DNA of 64,000 bases from Spirosoma rhododendri (GCF_012849055.1 NZ_CP051677.1:5285001-5349000), one strand, 5' to 3'. Numbered from the stretch's first letter, positions 41,688-51,242 are shown. Program-made: numbers and translations. Notes: generated by a model from the sequence alone, not told the origin.

Positions 41688-42134
41688 AGAAGTACAGGTT
41701 ATTCGGATAGTGCAAGTTAATCCTGCCCGTCACAGAGTTGCACTCACCGCTGCAATAACTTTCCGTAAGGCCCATGACGAGGACTGAATGCTGCGTTTTT
41801 TTCCTTATCGTAATCGTAGATGTGTAGCATTCCCTGGAAAATGCTATTTCAGAGACTATTGACCCGAACATAAAAAGGGGTGAAGCCTGATGTTACTGAC
41901 CTCTTTCAGGCCCCTCAATTCTGCGTGTAGCTAGTCAGTTGCCAAGTTACAGCCTTCCCCCTGCATAGGGTGGTATGGTGATTCCCTCGGTGATGGGAGC
42001 CGTTGTCGACGGGGTAGATTTTACCTTTCACACCCCACCATCAGGACAAGTTTGTCTGGTGTTCGCAGTTGTGCAGGTTGGCTTCTTCATGATCGTGAGC
42101 TGGTTTTCTTCTCTACCGCCCCTCACAATCCATA
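41688..42134. other. 447-base gap upstream of the kinase
   Basis: One imperfect hairpin is seen: GCCTGA at 41885-41890 with TCAGGC at 41906-41911, extended by AGGG and CCCT after a bulge. Short open frames here have no family resemblance or promoter. I see no supported gene. Confidence 0.5.
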
Positions 42135-42710
42135 CTATTGCACCGTCGAGATGGGGCGGAATTTGATTTTCAAGCCGTAGTCCTTGCCTTTTGAAACATC
42201 TTTCAGTGTTACCTGCGCCCCGTCGGAGCCGTTCCAGGTTGTAACGTTATTTTCGGTTTTAGGCTGGCCATAGCGGGTGGTGAAGTAAGGCGTCAGCTCT
42301 TTCGCGTAAGTATCTACCGCCGATTTGTTATTCAGAAACAGGTCAACGTCGATACCCGATACCTTGCTGTCCTTCTGGTAATACAGCATATCCGCTGATT
42401 CCAGGTTTTTGAACTCGACCGTGTACCCGACATGGTTGGCGTCCTGTTCGAACGGCTTTTCGTGTTCGTGTTCGGCTACCGCTGTAAAGGGGTCCCCGAG
42501 GTTGACACCCCGCCAGTGACTGTCGCGGGTCAGGCCCAGATCGGCCAGACGAGTCGGCATGGCTTCAGGGACATAGTCGACGGCAGGGTCTACTTTACCC
42601 GTTACAGCGGCCGAATCGGCGGTCTGCGTTTTATCTTTCTGCCCCGACTGACAGGCAACTTGCGTAAGAAACAGTCCGGCGATAAGCCACGAAGCGTAGT
42701 GCGATTTCAT
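42135..42710 (-). CDS. Lipoprotein of unknown function
   Basis: The 191-residue protein has a lipoprotein signal with cysteine 20 (LFLTQVACQSGQ) and a short polar linker. The rest is a mixed alpha/beta domain with GVNLGDPFTAVAEHEHEKPF, YTVEFKNLESADMLYYQKDS, VDLFLNNKSAVDTYAKELTP and a final strand DYGLKIKFRP. I do not recognise the family. The pattern of an allowed-sensitivity G-D-x-F block and a late -VTLKDVSKGKDYG strand recurs in uncharacterised Bacteroidota lipoproteins. Transcribed away from the phosphate transporter. Confidence 0.65.
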   Translation of the reverse strand: MKSHYASWLIAGLFLTQVACQSGQKDKTQTADSAAVTGKVDPAVDYVPEAMPTRLADLGLTRDSHWRGVNLGDPFTAVAEHEHEKPFEQDANHVGYTVEFKNLESADMLYYQKDSKVSGIDVDLFLNNKSAVDTYAKELTPYFTTRYGQPKTENNVTTWNGSDGAQVTLKDVSKGKDYGLKIKFRPISTVQ

Positions 42711-42946
42711 AGTTCAGCGGGCCCCCTCCGGCCCGGCCGCAAACTTACGAGGAATTCGCGCCCGTATCGCCATTTGTACGTCACGACAACGGTCAGCATC
42801 CAACGCATCGGCAACGACGGCCCGGCGTAACAATTTGATAACGCGCTGCGAGCCGACAGGGCCCATCGAATCGGGTTTACCCAACATCCGGTCGGCGTTC
42901 CCGACTCAAGCGGTTGCGTTTACCCCTTGTACGACCCCATGCCCGT

Positions 42947-44368
42947 ATGCTTTGTCTGTTGCTGGATACCACGCTGCCGTTCGTTGGTGCGGTCACGCTG
43001 AGCGGTTTATCGTTTACCCTGTTTTGTATCTGCGTGCTGGCCGTGCTCGGCTTTGAAGTCATCAACGGCTTCCACGACACGGCCAACGCCGTCGCGACGG
43101 TTATCTATACCAACACGCTCAAGCCAACCGTCGCCATCATCTGGTCGGGGTTCTGGAATTTCATCGGCGTATTCGTCATTGGTACGGCGGTGGCGATGAG
43201 CCTGCTCAAACTGGTGCCACTCGATGCGTTTATCCGGTTGCCGGTACACGTGGGAGCCAGTCTGGTTCTGGCCGTTCTGATGGCGTCGATTATCTGGAAC
43301 CTCAGCACCTGGTACGTCGGACTGCCCCTATCGAGTTCGCACACGCTGATTGGCGCGCTGATCGGCGCGAGTCTGGGCTTTTCGACGTACTACGGTGGCA
43401 ATGTTAACTGGGCGCAGGCGAAGGAAATTGGTCTGTCGCTGCTACTGTCGCCTATCATCGGCTTCGTCGGCTCGTTGCTGCTGCTCTACGGGGAAAAGAA
43501 AGTGCTGAAAAACAGCCTGTTGTTTCGTGCCCCCAGCCACGACCACGAACACCCGCCCCTTCCCATCCGGCTGCTACTGGTGACGACCTGTACGCTGGTC
43601 AGCTTTTTTCACGGCAGCAACGATGGTCAGAAAGGCGTCGGCCTGCTGATGCTGGTCCTGATCACGTTCCTGCCCGCCCGCTTCGCGCTAAATCCAGACA
43701 CGTCGCCCACGCAACTTAACACGCTGCTACTGAACACGGAACAACTGCTCCACCAAACCCGCCCATCGACACCCACACAGGCCACCCGCCTGACGCAGGC
43801 CGAACGGGCCACCAGCCAGCTACGCCAGCAGGTACGGCAGCATCAGGGGCAGCAAACACGGGAACAGTACGCGCTCCGGCGGGAATTTCAGCACCTGACC
43901 ACTCAGTTGAAAACGATTACCGACGAATCAAATACGGCCCTACCGGCGGACGTTCGGGCACGGCTGAATGAACAGATCAGGCAATTGGATAAGGCTACCG
44001 ATTTTGCGCCCATTTGGGTACTGGTAGCTATTTCGCTGTCGCTGGGACTGGGAACAATGATCGGCTGGCGACGCATTGTAACGACCATCGGCGAACGGAT
44101 CGGCAACGAACACCTGACATATGCCGAAGGCGCTACCGCCGAATTGGTTGCGGCCAGCACGATTGGGCTGAGTACGCTGGCCGGTTTACCCGTCAGTACC
44201 ACCCACGTGCTGTCGAGCGGGGTAGCCGGGGCAATGGTCGCGTCGGGTGGTACGAAAAATCTGAATTACGGCACGCTGCGAAATATTGCCGTTGCGTGGC
44301 TCCTCACCGTACCGGCCGCCATCGGGCTGGCCTACGCCTTATTTCTGGCCTTTCACCGGTGGTTGTAA
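42947..44368 (+). CDS. Inorganic phosphate transporter, Pit family
   Basis: The ATG at 42947 gives 473 residues; a TTG 11 codons upstream is less likely. The two PHO4 signatures are present: GFEVINGFHDTANAVATVIY near residue 35 and SFFHGSNDGQKGVGLLMLVL near residue 220. About ten or more membrane helices are split by a soluble insert of roughly 110 residues (about 245-355), predicted coiled coil and rich in Gln, Thr and Leu (QAERATSQLRQQVRQHQGQQ). It is a low-affinity phosphate or metal-phosphate symporter. Stops of this gene and the convergent membrane protein are one base apart. Confidence 0.9.
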   Translation: MLCLLLDTTLPFVGAVTLSGLSFTLFCICVLAVLGFEVINGFHDTANAVATVIYTNTLKPTVAIIWSGFWNFIGVFVIGTAVAMSLLKLVPLDAFIRLPVHVGASLVLAVLMASIIWNLSTWYVGLPLSSSHTLIGALIGASLGFSTYYGGNVNWAQAKEIGLSLLLSPIIGFVGSLLLLYGEKKVLKNSLLFRAPSHDHEHPPLPIRLLLVTTCTLVSFFHGSNDGQKGVGLLMLVLITFLPARFALNPDTSPTQLNTLLLNTEQLLHQTRPSTPTQATRLTQAERATSQLRQQVRQHQGQQTREQYALRREFQHLTTQLKTITDESNTALPADVRARLNEQIRQLDKATDFAPIWVLVAISLSLGLGTMIGWRRIVTTIGERIGNEHLTYAEGATAELVAASTIGLSTLAGLPVSTTHVLSSGVAGAMVASGGTKNLNYGTLRNIAVAWLLTVPAAIGLAYALFLAFHRWL

Positions 44369-44369
44369 C

Positions 44370-45341
44370 CTACAGGGCCGGACGGCGCAGCGGTATCCAG
44401 TTGGGTAATGGTAGCCGGAAAAACAGCCACAGCCCGATACTGACCAGCAGGGCCATGTTCAGACAGGCCAGATCGGCAACCGTCAGGTAAAGAGCGTCGG
44501 GTACGTCGAACACGTAATAGCCGGGGTAGCGGTAGCTGTCGGCGTAACGCTGGAGCGTTGTGGTATAAACCCGACCCGAGGTTATTTCCAGAAACGTGGT
44601 GAGCGTACACAGCCCGACAACGCTGACCAGCACTGTATTCAGGTGCCGGGTGAGCAGGCGAAGCCAGCGCCGGATACCCATTCCCAGCAGTACCGACCCG
44701 ATTAGCAGCGACCAGCGGCTGCTTTGTTCGAGCCACTGCTCGGGCCATACTGACGCGTAGTACCGCACCAGTGGGGCGTAATTGCTTTCGAGCCAGTACT
44801 GGGTCACCACGGCCCGCTCGTGCCGCAGCGCACGCTGGTTGGCTTCGTACAGATTCACTTCTTCCGAAACAGGCATGGGATAGTTGCGGTTGGCCTGTAT
44901 CCAGCGCCCTACCTGACCGGGCAGATTCAGCACCAATATCATCAGAACCAGCAGTGCCCAGCGGGCCCGCACGGCCATCATACTCACCAGCATAACACCG
45001 GCTACGGTCAGGCTCAGAAAAGTCGTGTCGCCCGTGAGCAGGTAATACCCAACAGCCAGCGCACCCAGGCCCGTCAGCCAGCAGGCGATAATCAACTTTG
45101 CGCGACGCGGCCGACGCGCCAGCAACCGCTGGTAACTGCCAGCCCCCAGAAAACCGCAGATCATGGTCAGAACAAGCATACCCCGGCTGGTCAGCCATAG
45201 CATCAGTTCTTCCGGCTGACTGGGCGTTGGATCAGTCAGTAAGGTTGTCTGATACCCTAGCAGAATGCCGGTCAGGCCGATGGCAAACAGCCAGGTCGCC
45301 AGCATTCGTACGCGGTAAGCTACCGGATTCGTGGTTATCAT
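44370..45341 (-). CDS. Integral membrane protein of unknown family
   Basis: The 323-residue protein has about eight hydrophobic helices (for example LATWLFAIGLTGILLGY, LLVLMILVLNLPGQVG, LLVSIGLWLFFRLPLP). Between about 150 and 215 a soluble stretch contains NRNYPMPVSEEVNLYEANQR, likely outside the membrane. I do not recognise the family. The soluble loop between transmembrane helices recalls polysaccharide or lipid-handling membrane proteins, but that is only a shape argument. A 12-bp hairpin lies just upstream. Confidence 0.65.
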   Translation of the reverse strand: MITTNPVAYRVRMLATWLFAIGLTGILLGYQTTLLTDPTPSQPEELMLWLTSRGMLVLTMICGFLGAGSYQRLLARRPRRAKLIIACWLTGLGALAVGYYLLTGDTTFLSLTVAGVMLVSMMAVRARWALLVLMILVLNLPGQVGRWIQANRNYPMPVSEEVNLYEANQRALRHERAVVTQYWLESNYAPLVRYYASVWPEQWLEQSSRWSLLIGSVLLGMGIRRWLRLLTRHLNTVLVSVVGLCTLTTFLEITSGRVYTTTLQRYADSYRYPGYYVFDVPDALYLTVADLACLNMALLVSIGLWLFFRLPLPNWIPLRRPAL

Positions 45342-45352
45342 GAAGTTTGGGT

Positions 45353-45395
45353 TTTACTGCTCGCGCTGGCGAAACCGCCGGGTGCGAGCAGTAAA
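45353..45395. terminator. Hairpin between the GH13-like gene and the membrane protein gene
   Basis: TTTACTGCTCGC at 45353-45364 pairs perfectly with GCGAGCAGTAAA at 45384-45395. It is downstream of the leftward gene ending at 45485 and upstream of the one starting at 45341, so it probably ends the first transcript. Confidence 0.6.
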
Positions 45396-45484
45396 TCTAC
45401 ACAATTTTTCAAACCCTACCCACCAACAGGAGTAACCGCCTGAATTTCTTGATTAATTGGCTTGACAAGCAGTCAATCAGCTAC

Positions 45485-47442
45485 TTACTCCGCCAGCCAG
45501 ACCCGGTATCCCGCCCCGGAAAATATGGCATTACCGGCAGGAACCAGCCCCGGTATTACCTCCGGCAATTCGCCCGTTAGCGACACCGCAAACGTGTACC
45601 CGGTCGGCTCCGCGTGGGTCCAGACCAGCACATCTGATTCACCTGGAGCCAGTAGCCACTTCGTTTCGCGCCCAACGATGGCGGGCCATATCAACTCGGC
45701 GAAAGCGCGCATCTGGCTGATAGCCTCGAACTGATCGGCGTTTTGCCCCCACTCATACGGCCCGTGCGTCACCTTGTCGGGTTGGCGGTCGTCGCCGATC
45801 TGGAACACGTACAGCTTTGAATACTCTTCGTTGGCTCCACGCTCCAGGTGCAGGTTACGCGTTTCAAAGCCCAGCCCAACGTAACTCGGCATATCGGTCA
45901 GAAACAGGGCCGTGAAATACCGGAACAGGTTGCCGGTCCGGTAGAATTCGTCGAAGCGCGGGTCGTCTTTGTCGGCGGTCATCACCGTGAAATTGGGCGC
46001 AAACCGGCGCGTTTTCAGCAACTGGTAATACCGGCTGAGCTGTTGGCTGAATTCGGGGTCGGTCACAACCATCGACTGCAAATCGCCCAGCGTCGAGTCG
46101 GCATCGATCGCGTCGAGGTGGTCGTCTTCATCACCGTAGCCCATCACGCCGGGGGCGCCAGGAAAGTTTCGGCGAAGAAGCCAAAATACGGCACACCCGT
46201 TTCCTGTACGTAGTGCTTGATCGCGCGCAGCGGATCGTAATAGCGTAGATCACCGGTGAGGTCGGTTGGCGCGCCCTGCGGCTGCATCTGCACGTGAGCC
46301 ATATCGCCCCGCATAAAATCGAACCCGTAGGCTTTCTGGCAGTCGGCCACTTTCCGGCTGATATACTGCCAGGCGGGGTAATTGGGGCGGTCGAAAGCAA
46401 GCTCCCAGTCCCGATTATCGTTCTTCGATTCATAGAACCGGTACCGGGCCAGCGGGCCAAACACGCGCGACATGGCCTCGGGCTTATTGAACGCGTACTG
46501 ATACCAGGTTTGTCCGTACTCATCGATGGTAAAGTCATCGGCGTCGATGTGCAGCCCCCGGTACGGCGGGGCCATCGTCATCGGCAGCGTTTCAAAACCC
46601 TGAGCGGTAAGGTGGCGGATAAGTTGAATACGCCGACGCAGCCGCCCGCCATGATCCTGCGGGTAACCGAACAAAATGCGCAGCCGCTGATCGTCGGTCA
46701 GTGTCGACAGGTCGGTGGAGAAAAACACGTCGCGGGCAAACAGAATCTGTGAGCCATCAGCCGCGCCCGCCGACCGCAGAAACTGCCAGATCGACTCCTC
46801 GACGTAGCGGTACACCATGCTGCCATGATCGGCCAGGGTCGAACCGTCGCGCCGGACCCACTCGAAGAGCGACGGGCAGGCCAGCACCATCTCCGAGAAG
46901 CGGTCGGTATGCGGAATCACGTCCATCCCAACGGTGCGCCCCATCGCGTGCAACAGATTGATTACCACGCGCAGTTGCTTCTCCACCGTATCCAGCCCCG
47001 GCACGTAACGGGCCAGGTCGACGTCGAAAAATTCGGGGTTGATCTGCCAGCTAACCATGCCGTACAGGCTGCCGACCACCCCCGGCTCCCAGATGGGCAG
47101 CAGATGAATACTGTCGTGGGCAGCGGGCAGCGTAAGCGCGTAACCGATCACGCGCCAGAACGAGCTGATCGTCCGGACGTTGACGCCCACCATGTTGCTT
47201 TTCTTCAGCCACGAGCTGTCGGGCTGATTACTTACAGGACTGGCAATGGTTTGATAGGGGTCGAGTGCCCGGCGGAGCGTATCATTGCCCAGCCGTTTGT
47301 GAAGCATTTCCAACACCTGATACACAGACAGTTCTATGGCTGTTTGCGGCAGCAGATGGTCAACATACGACGTACGGCCCGACTGATAAGCAGCCATATA
47401 CGTCGCATGATTTTTTTGCCAGCGATCCAGCAACTCGTTCAT
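45485..47442 (-). pseudogene. GH13-like (alpha-amylase superfamily) protein, split by a one-base frameshift
   Basis: Two leftward frames (47442 to 46144, and 46147 to 45485) join into one 652-residue protein if one base is added to the run of five G at 46151-46155; the join then reads FLAPPGVMGYGDEDDHLDA. Features like the four conserved GH13 regions appear in order: GMDVIPHTD, GFDFMRGDMAHV with a possible nucleophile Asp, FFAETF with a possible acid/base Glu, and GYGDEDDHLD. The C-terminus is beta-rich. No signal peptide, so probably cytoplasmic glycan metabolism; the specific family is unsure. The promoter at 47459-47488 favours the start MNELLDRW at 47442 over an ATG at 47454. Confidence 0.65.
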
Positions 47443-47458
47443 ATCATAAGTCATGTAG

Positions 47459-47488
47459 CAAATGTAAACTCCTTTTCAGAAAACCAAA
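47459..47488 (-). promoter_or_regulatory. Bacteroidota-type promoter for the GH13-like gene
   Basis: Read leftward, TTTG at 47485-47488 and TACATTTG at 47459-47466 are 18 bases apart, an exact match to -33 TTTG / -7 TAnnTTTG. The ATG at 47442 lies 16 bases beyond the -7 element. Confidence 0.7.
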
Positions 47489-47551
47489 GGCCAGCTTCGG
47501 TTGTCCTATGCAGGGAACCATTCACGCAGTGAACAGACAAGCAAGTGACGA

Positions 47552-48676
47552 ATGACTGATCCGGATGTAGTTGTAGTGGGTGGTGGGCTGGCGGGGCTCA
47601 TATCGGCGCTCGAACTAGCGCGATGCGGGCATCAGGTGACGTTGGTCGAACGCAAAACATACCCTTTTCACAAGGTCTGTGGCGAGTACGTGTCCAACGA
47701 AGTGCGGGATTATATCGAATCGCTGGGCGTCGATCTGACCCGGCTTGGGGCTGCTTCGATCAGCGAATTTGTTGTTTCGTCGCCATCGGGCAGGCAGTTA
47801 ACGGCTCCGCTCGATCTCGGCGGCTTCGGCATCAGCCGCTACCAGCTCGACTACACGCTGTACCAACTGGGGCAGCGGGCGGGTGTATCGTTCCTGACGG
47901 GTCTGTCGGTCGATGATGTGCAGTTTGCGACCGATCGATTCGTGGTCACGCTCAGCGACGGGCAAGTAATCCGGTGCCGTCAGGTGATTGGTACTTTCGG
48001 CAAGCGCACCCGGCTCGACAAAGTGCTCGATCGCGCGTTTGTGCGGCAGCCTGCACCCTACGTGGGGGTCAAGTACCACGTCCGGATGGATTTCCCGCGC
48101 AACCGCATTGCCCTGCACAACTTCGCCGATGGGTACTGCGGCATGTCGGCTATTGAGAACGACGCCTACTGCGTCTGTTACCTGACAACGCGCGAAAATC
48201 TGCGTCGGTACGGCAGCATTCCGGCGATGGAACAGGCAGTGCTGTACAAAAATCCGCAGCTAAAAGCCGTCCTGTCCGACGCGACGCATCTGTACGAACG
48301 GCCCGAGGTTATCAATGATATTTCGTTTGCCCCCAAGCAGGCCGTCGACAACCATATTCTGATGGCGGGTGATTCGGCCGGACTGATTACCCCCCTCTGC
48401 GGCAACGGTATGGCGATGGCGATACACGGCGCCAAACTCGTCAGTCAGCTAACCCATGCGTTTCTGGTCGGTCAGCTGACCCGTTCGGCCCTTGAAACGA
48501 CGTATCAGCGCGAATGGTCAGGCCGCTTTAGTCGGCGGTTGTGGGTTGGCCGGACAGTCCAGAAGCTGTTCGGCAGTCCGATCGTTTCCGAACTGGCACT
48601 TAGCGCTTTTGCCATTGCCCGCCTGGCCCTCCGCCAGATCATGCAGCATACCCACGGCGATGTGATCGAGGTATAA
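47552..48676 (+). CDS. FAD-dependent oxidoreductase (geranylgeranyl-reductase-like)
   Basis: The 374-residue protein begins with a Rossmann dinucleotide motif VVVVGGGLAGLISALELARC and an acidic partner in TLVERKTYPFHKVCGEYVSN, a pattern (HKVCGE) typical of geranylgeranyl reductase-type and related flavoproteins. The second FAD motif is HILMAGDSAGLITPLCGNGM near residue 270. A C-terminal helix cluster follows. Relatives reduce isoprenoid double bonds or hydroxylate aromatic compounds; the substrate here is unknown. It is divergent from the GH13-like gene; a TTCAC-GCA-GTGAA palindrome near 47521 could be an operator. Confidence 0.85.
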   Translation: MTDPDVVVVGGGLAGLISALELARCGHQVTLVERKTYPFHKVCGEYVSNEVRDYIESLGVDLTRLGAASISEFVVSSPSGRQLTAPLDLGGFGISRYQLDYTLYQLGQRAGVSFLTGLSVDDVQFATDRFVVTLSDGQVIRCRQVIGTFGKRTRLDKVLDRAFVRQPAPYVGVKYHVRMDFPRNRIALHNFADGYCGMSAIENDAYCVCYLTTRENLRRYGSIPAMEQAVLYKNPQLKAVLSDATHLYERPEVINDISFAPKQAVDNHILMAGDSAGLITPLCGNGMAMAIHGAKLVSQLTHAFLVGQLTRSALETTYQREWSGRFSRRLWVGRTVQKLFGSPIVSELALSAFAIARLALRQIMQHTHGDVIEV

Positions 48677-48731
48677 CATACGCTCGGGTACATGTTAGTC
48701 AATGACAAGTCCAGTAAATCGAGCGTTTGCT

Positions 48732-48740
48732 GAGGTTGTC
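48732..48740 (+). mobile_element. Possible lone insertion-sequence end (GAGGTTGTC)
   Basis: GAGGTTGTCTAC repeats the first nine bases of the putative IS end at 39722. No transposase fragment is next to it. It may be a remnant end or chance. Confidence 0.2.
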
Positions 48741-48829
48741 TACAAAAAACGTGGTTAGTGTACCGGCCCCAGGGTTGATAAGTTGATAACCATGAGGGTT
48801 GGTCAAACTGATGGAGTAGGACAAACCAC

Positions 48830-49213
48830 TTAAGTAGCTGGTTGACCAGCCAAATAACAAACCGCCTGCGCTTGCTGATTGAGTTGAGTTAACAACTGGA
48901 TGTGCTCTAACAGCTTTGCCTCAGTCCATTGAGCCCTTGCCTGACCGGAATCAGGTAAATCTTGCGCTAGTTCGTCGAGCAGTTGCTGCATGCTAGCTAA
49001 CAATTCCTCCAGTTGATCAATTGAACACTGCCCGATGTAAGCCGCGGGGTGAAGACCCATCGACTCCTGGGCGTAGTAGGTGTTGGCGTAGATACCCAGC
49101 TGGATATAGTAATCGTAAAATGTGTCGACAGCCACCATCCACTTCTGTACTATCCAGTTGTCCTTGGCCTGCTTCGAGGGTGATGGCTGACCATCTGACA
49201 AAAAAGAGTCCAT
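48830..49213 (-). CDS. Small protein of unknown family, divergent from the gene at 49384
   Basis: The 127-residue protein is helical and rich in Gln, Ala and Leu, without signal peptide or membrane segment. Segments include AVDTFYDYYIQLGIYANTYY, IDQLEELLASMQQLLDELAQ and LLEHIQLLTQLNQQAQAVCY. I do not recognise the family. The long heptad-like Leu/Gln helices suggest a bundle or a protein-protein contact. It and the gene at 49384 are divergent across 170 bases that contain CCAAT-TATATCG-ATTGG near 49269. Confidence 0.55.
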   Translation of the reverse strand: MDSFLSDGQPSPSKQAKDNWIVQKWMVAVDTFYDYYIQLGIYANTYYAQESMGLHPAAYIGQCSIDQLEELLASMQQLLDELAQDLPDSGQARAQWTEAKLLEHIQLLTQLNQQAQAVCYLAGQPAT

Positions 49214-49383
49214 ACCTACACACGATTACCAGAAGAAGCGATATACTTGCTGTACTATGTCAACAAGGTACCAATTATATCGATTGGCACGCTGACAAAT
49301 TGGTAATGGATTGGGGGCATTAGTAAGCCACCTCAGTTAATTGACTGTATACAAAAACAGCGTTGCTCGCTTACTACTCGTTT

Positions 49384-49899
49384 ATGGCTAAGCGTTCGCC
49401 CCAGGAAATCAATCAGCAGCTAGAACACTACGTGTTTAGCATTGCCGGTCATTTAATTGGCAGCGCAGAGCCGTCAATTCAACGAGCGCTCATTGACATG
49501 GCGAGTCGGTTTGTCACCTCGGCCACTGCTGAGCATACCGCTGATGGAGTTACGGCTGCCAACCGACTGCCTGACATACTACGCCAGCCGGTTCCAGATC
49601 TGCTGGACCGGTCAGCAGACCAGCAATTTGCTCACCGGGCATGGCTTGCTGGCTGGTTGCACCAGCAGCGACACTACCAGCATCAGCACACGACTCGACT
49701 GGAAAACGCCCTGCTGGTTACTCAGCAACGCTACCAGCAGATACAGGCTACGGTACTGCGGGAGCCCTACCGAACCCGGCTACTCGACCAGTGCCGACGG
49801 TCGCTGGATTATTTTCAGCAGTGCTTAGACCTGGCCCACAGCACGAGCCAAACTACAACGAACTGGCTTGATCGGCTAGCGCAGGAGAGGGCGGTCTAG
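49384..49899 (+). CDS. Small helical protein of unknown family
   Basis: The ATG at 49384 gives 171 residues. It is a helical, Gln/Arg/Leu-rich cytoplasmic protein: INQQLEHYVFSIAGHLIGSA, WLAGWLHQQRHYQHQHTTRL and LLDQCRRSLDYFQQCLDLAH. The family is not recognised. Similar composition to the products at 48830 and 30027 may reflect a shared origin or only composition. No neighbouring gene suggests a role. Confidence 0.55.
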   Translation: MAKRSPQEINQQLEHYVFSIAGHLIGSAEPSIQRALIDMASRFVTSATAEHTADGVTAANRLPDILRQPVPDLLDRSADQQFAHRAWLAGWLHQQRHYQHQHTTRLENALLVTQQRYQQIQATVLREPYRTRLLDQCRRSLDYFQQCLDLAHSTSQTTTNWLDRLAQERAV

Positions 49900-50203
49900 C
49901 CGGGTAGCTGTAGCCAATTAGGTCACTCTTTTGTCTCATAGCGCAGCCTGATCGAGATGTGAGCGATTAGTGAGATGGCAAGCGTATTGCGCAACGATAC
50001 CTTGGGGCCACTTACTGCATTGTAAATGAATAAGTAGTTAGTCAGCGTCTTCAATTCAGACGTAACTACCGCATTCTCTTGCCTGATACATGGGGCCTGT
50101 TGATTGTACAGGACCTACCCATACGACCTTTCCGCAGGGCCGCCAGTTGATTCGCCCTACCGGCCGGAAGGCTACTACCTCATTATCCAGTCGGATGACT
50201 AAA
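49900..50203. other. 304-base gap in the run of unknown genes
   Basis: Only a weak GCCTGT/ACAGGA hairpin near 50095-50113 is seen. Rightward frames here end early and overlap the leftward gene at 50204; none is convincing. Confidence 0.4.
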
Positions 50204-50527
50204 TCAATCTTCGTCATGGTAGGGCGTGCCGGTAGTTATCTGCCCGCCACTCGTCCACAGCCCCCCACCGTTTTCGCCCTCATTCGCTGTGTTTTCCCCG
50301 CTAGGACCGTCATCGGGTACGTTGCGGCTGGGCACCGCTTCGGGCTGGTAGTTATCAGCATGGCTGCCGGTGTAGGGCTCCTCGCCGGGGCTACTGGTCA
50401 CAGGCGCCTTATCATGGCGCGTCTGCGCTAAGCTTTCGCTGTTCTCCGGCGCGTATTTGGACTCCGATTCGCTTGGGCTCGGCTCGCCCGCATCAGGTGA
50501 GTACTGGATAATGCGTGAGTAGCTCAT
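50204..50527 (-). CDS. Low-complexity acidic protein of unknown function
   Basis: The 107-residue product is rich in Ser, Pro, Glu, Gly and Asp and has no predicted fold: SPDAGEPSPSESESKYAPEN, RNVPDDGPSGENTANEGENG, and GGGLWTSGGQITTG near the end. It looks intrinsically disordered. No signal peptide. A 33-codon frame just upstream overlaps its start by ATGA, which supports translation. The opposite strand also has an open frame, but its product is Arg/Thr-rich and unlike any family. Confidence 0.5.
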   Translation of the reverse strand: MSYSRIIQYSPDAGEPSPSESESKYAPENSESLAQTRHDKAPVTSSPGEEPYTGSHADNYQPEAVPSRNVPDDGPSGENTANEGENGGGLWTSGGQITTGTPYHDED

Positions 50528-50625
50528 AAGACCGTAGATGGATTAGTTGGTAAAGAAACACCACGCTCGTGATGTTCCAGGGTATCGAGTACTGCCCAGA
50601 GGTTGCGCTTCACAATCTGGGTCAT
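50524..50625 (-). CDS. Possible 33-codon gene coupled to the low-complexity protein
   Basis: The ATG at 50625 opens MTQIVKRNLWAVLDTLEHHE and stops at 50524-50526, overlapping the next ATG (50527) as ATGA. The frame stays open upstream for about 20 more codons without an ATG. The peptide is amphipathic and unlike any family I know. Weakly supported. Confidence 0.3.
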   Translation of the reverse strand: MTQIVKRNLWAVLDTLEHHERGVSLPTNPSTVL

Positions 50626-50790
50626 GCTGACGCGAACTCCGGCGACTGGTGTTTCATAGAAACGGGGCCATTCGTTACCAGTTAACCAACCTCAGCCCTA
50701 CAGAGGTGAGCGGCTTACCTTCTAAGTAAGGCTACGGCCCAACCAGGTGGGGTTGTCAGCCATTCCCTCATCCATGAGACGAGAGACACT

Positions 50791-51242
50791 TCAATTAATC
50801 TTGTCTATTTCCCGGCAAATCTCTCCCAAAAACTGCTCAATCGAAACTGTATAACTGCCGATACATACATTGAAATCTTCGTCTTTCATGGTGACTTGAC
50901 TAATAAATGTGGGATAACTGGAGTAATGGACCGTGCTCCAGCTCAGCCGGATTATCACTTCATATCCCTGACGTTGAACTTTCAGAGCGCCTGTGTATTG
51001 ATCGGAAAAATCATATAACAGAAACGCACTCTCCCCTCCGCGAGCGATTCGACTTCCTGGAGCCAATGATTCAACAAAAAACGGAGTACAACCTTCACTT
51101 TCTCTGGTGTTTCCTCATCAGGTAGCAGCCCCTGATCGAGCACAAAGAAGTAGGTATCAGCACGAATGTTTTCATTTAGTTCTGGTACACTAATGTGCAA
51201 ATCCTTATGAAAGCGCTCATTATCTTCAAACGTAATGGTCAT
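50791..51242 (-). pseudogene. Hypothetical protein of about 150 residues, split by a one-base frameshift
   Basis: Two leftward frames overlap: one from the ATG at 51242 (MTITFEDNERFHKDLHISVP to WLQEVESLAEG) and one ending at 50791 (ESAFLLYDFSDQYTGALKVQ, then MKDEDFNVCIGSYTVSIEQF). Adding one base to the run of four C at 51033-51036 (G on the coding strand) joins them into 150 residues with a continuous, well-formed sequence. The family is not recognised; it looks like a small mixed alpha/beta cytoplasmic protein. The break is more likely a consensus error than decay, since both halves are otherwise clean. Confidence 0.6.

Noticed and set aside
41975..42166. 63-codon rightward frame in the gap before the lipoprotein gene
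   Set aside because: It overlaps the end of the leftward lipoprotein gene, and there is no promoter or recognisable domain.
46140..46160. Programmed frameshift in the GH13-like gene
   Set aside because: There is no slippery heptamer or downstream pseudoknot of the usual kind, and four other genes share the same one-base G/C-run defect, so an error or mutation is simpler.
50090..50431. Rightward 113-codon frame overlapping the low-complexity gene
   Set aside because: Arg/Thr-rich, no promoter, no family resemblance; the leftward frame has an ATGA-coupled upstream frame. Neither is certain.
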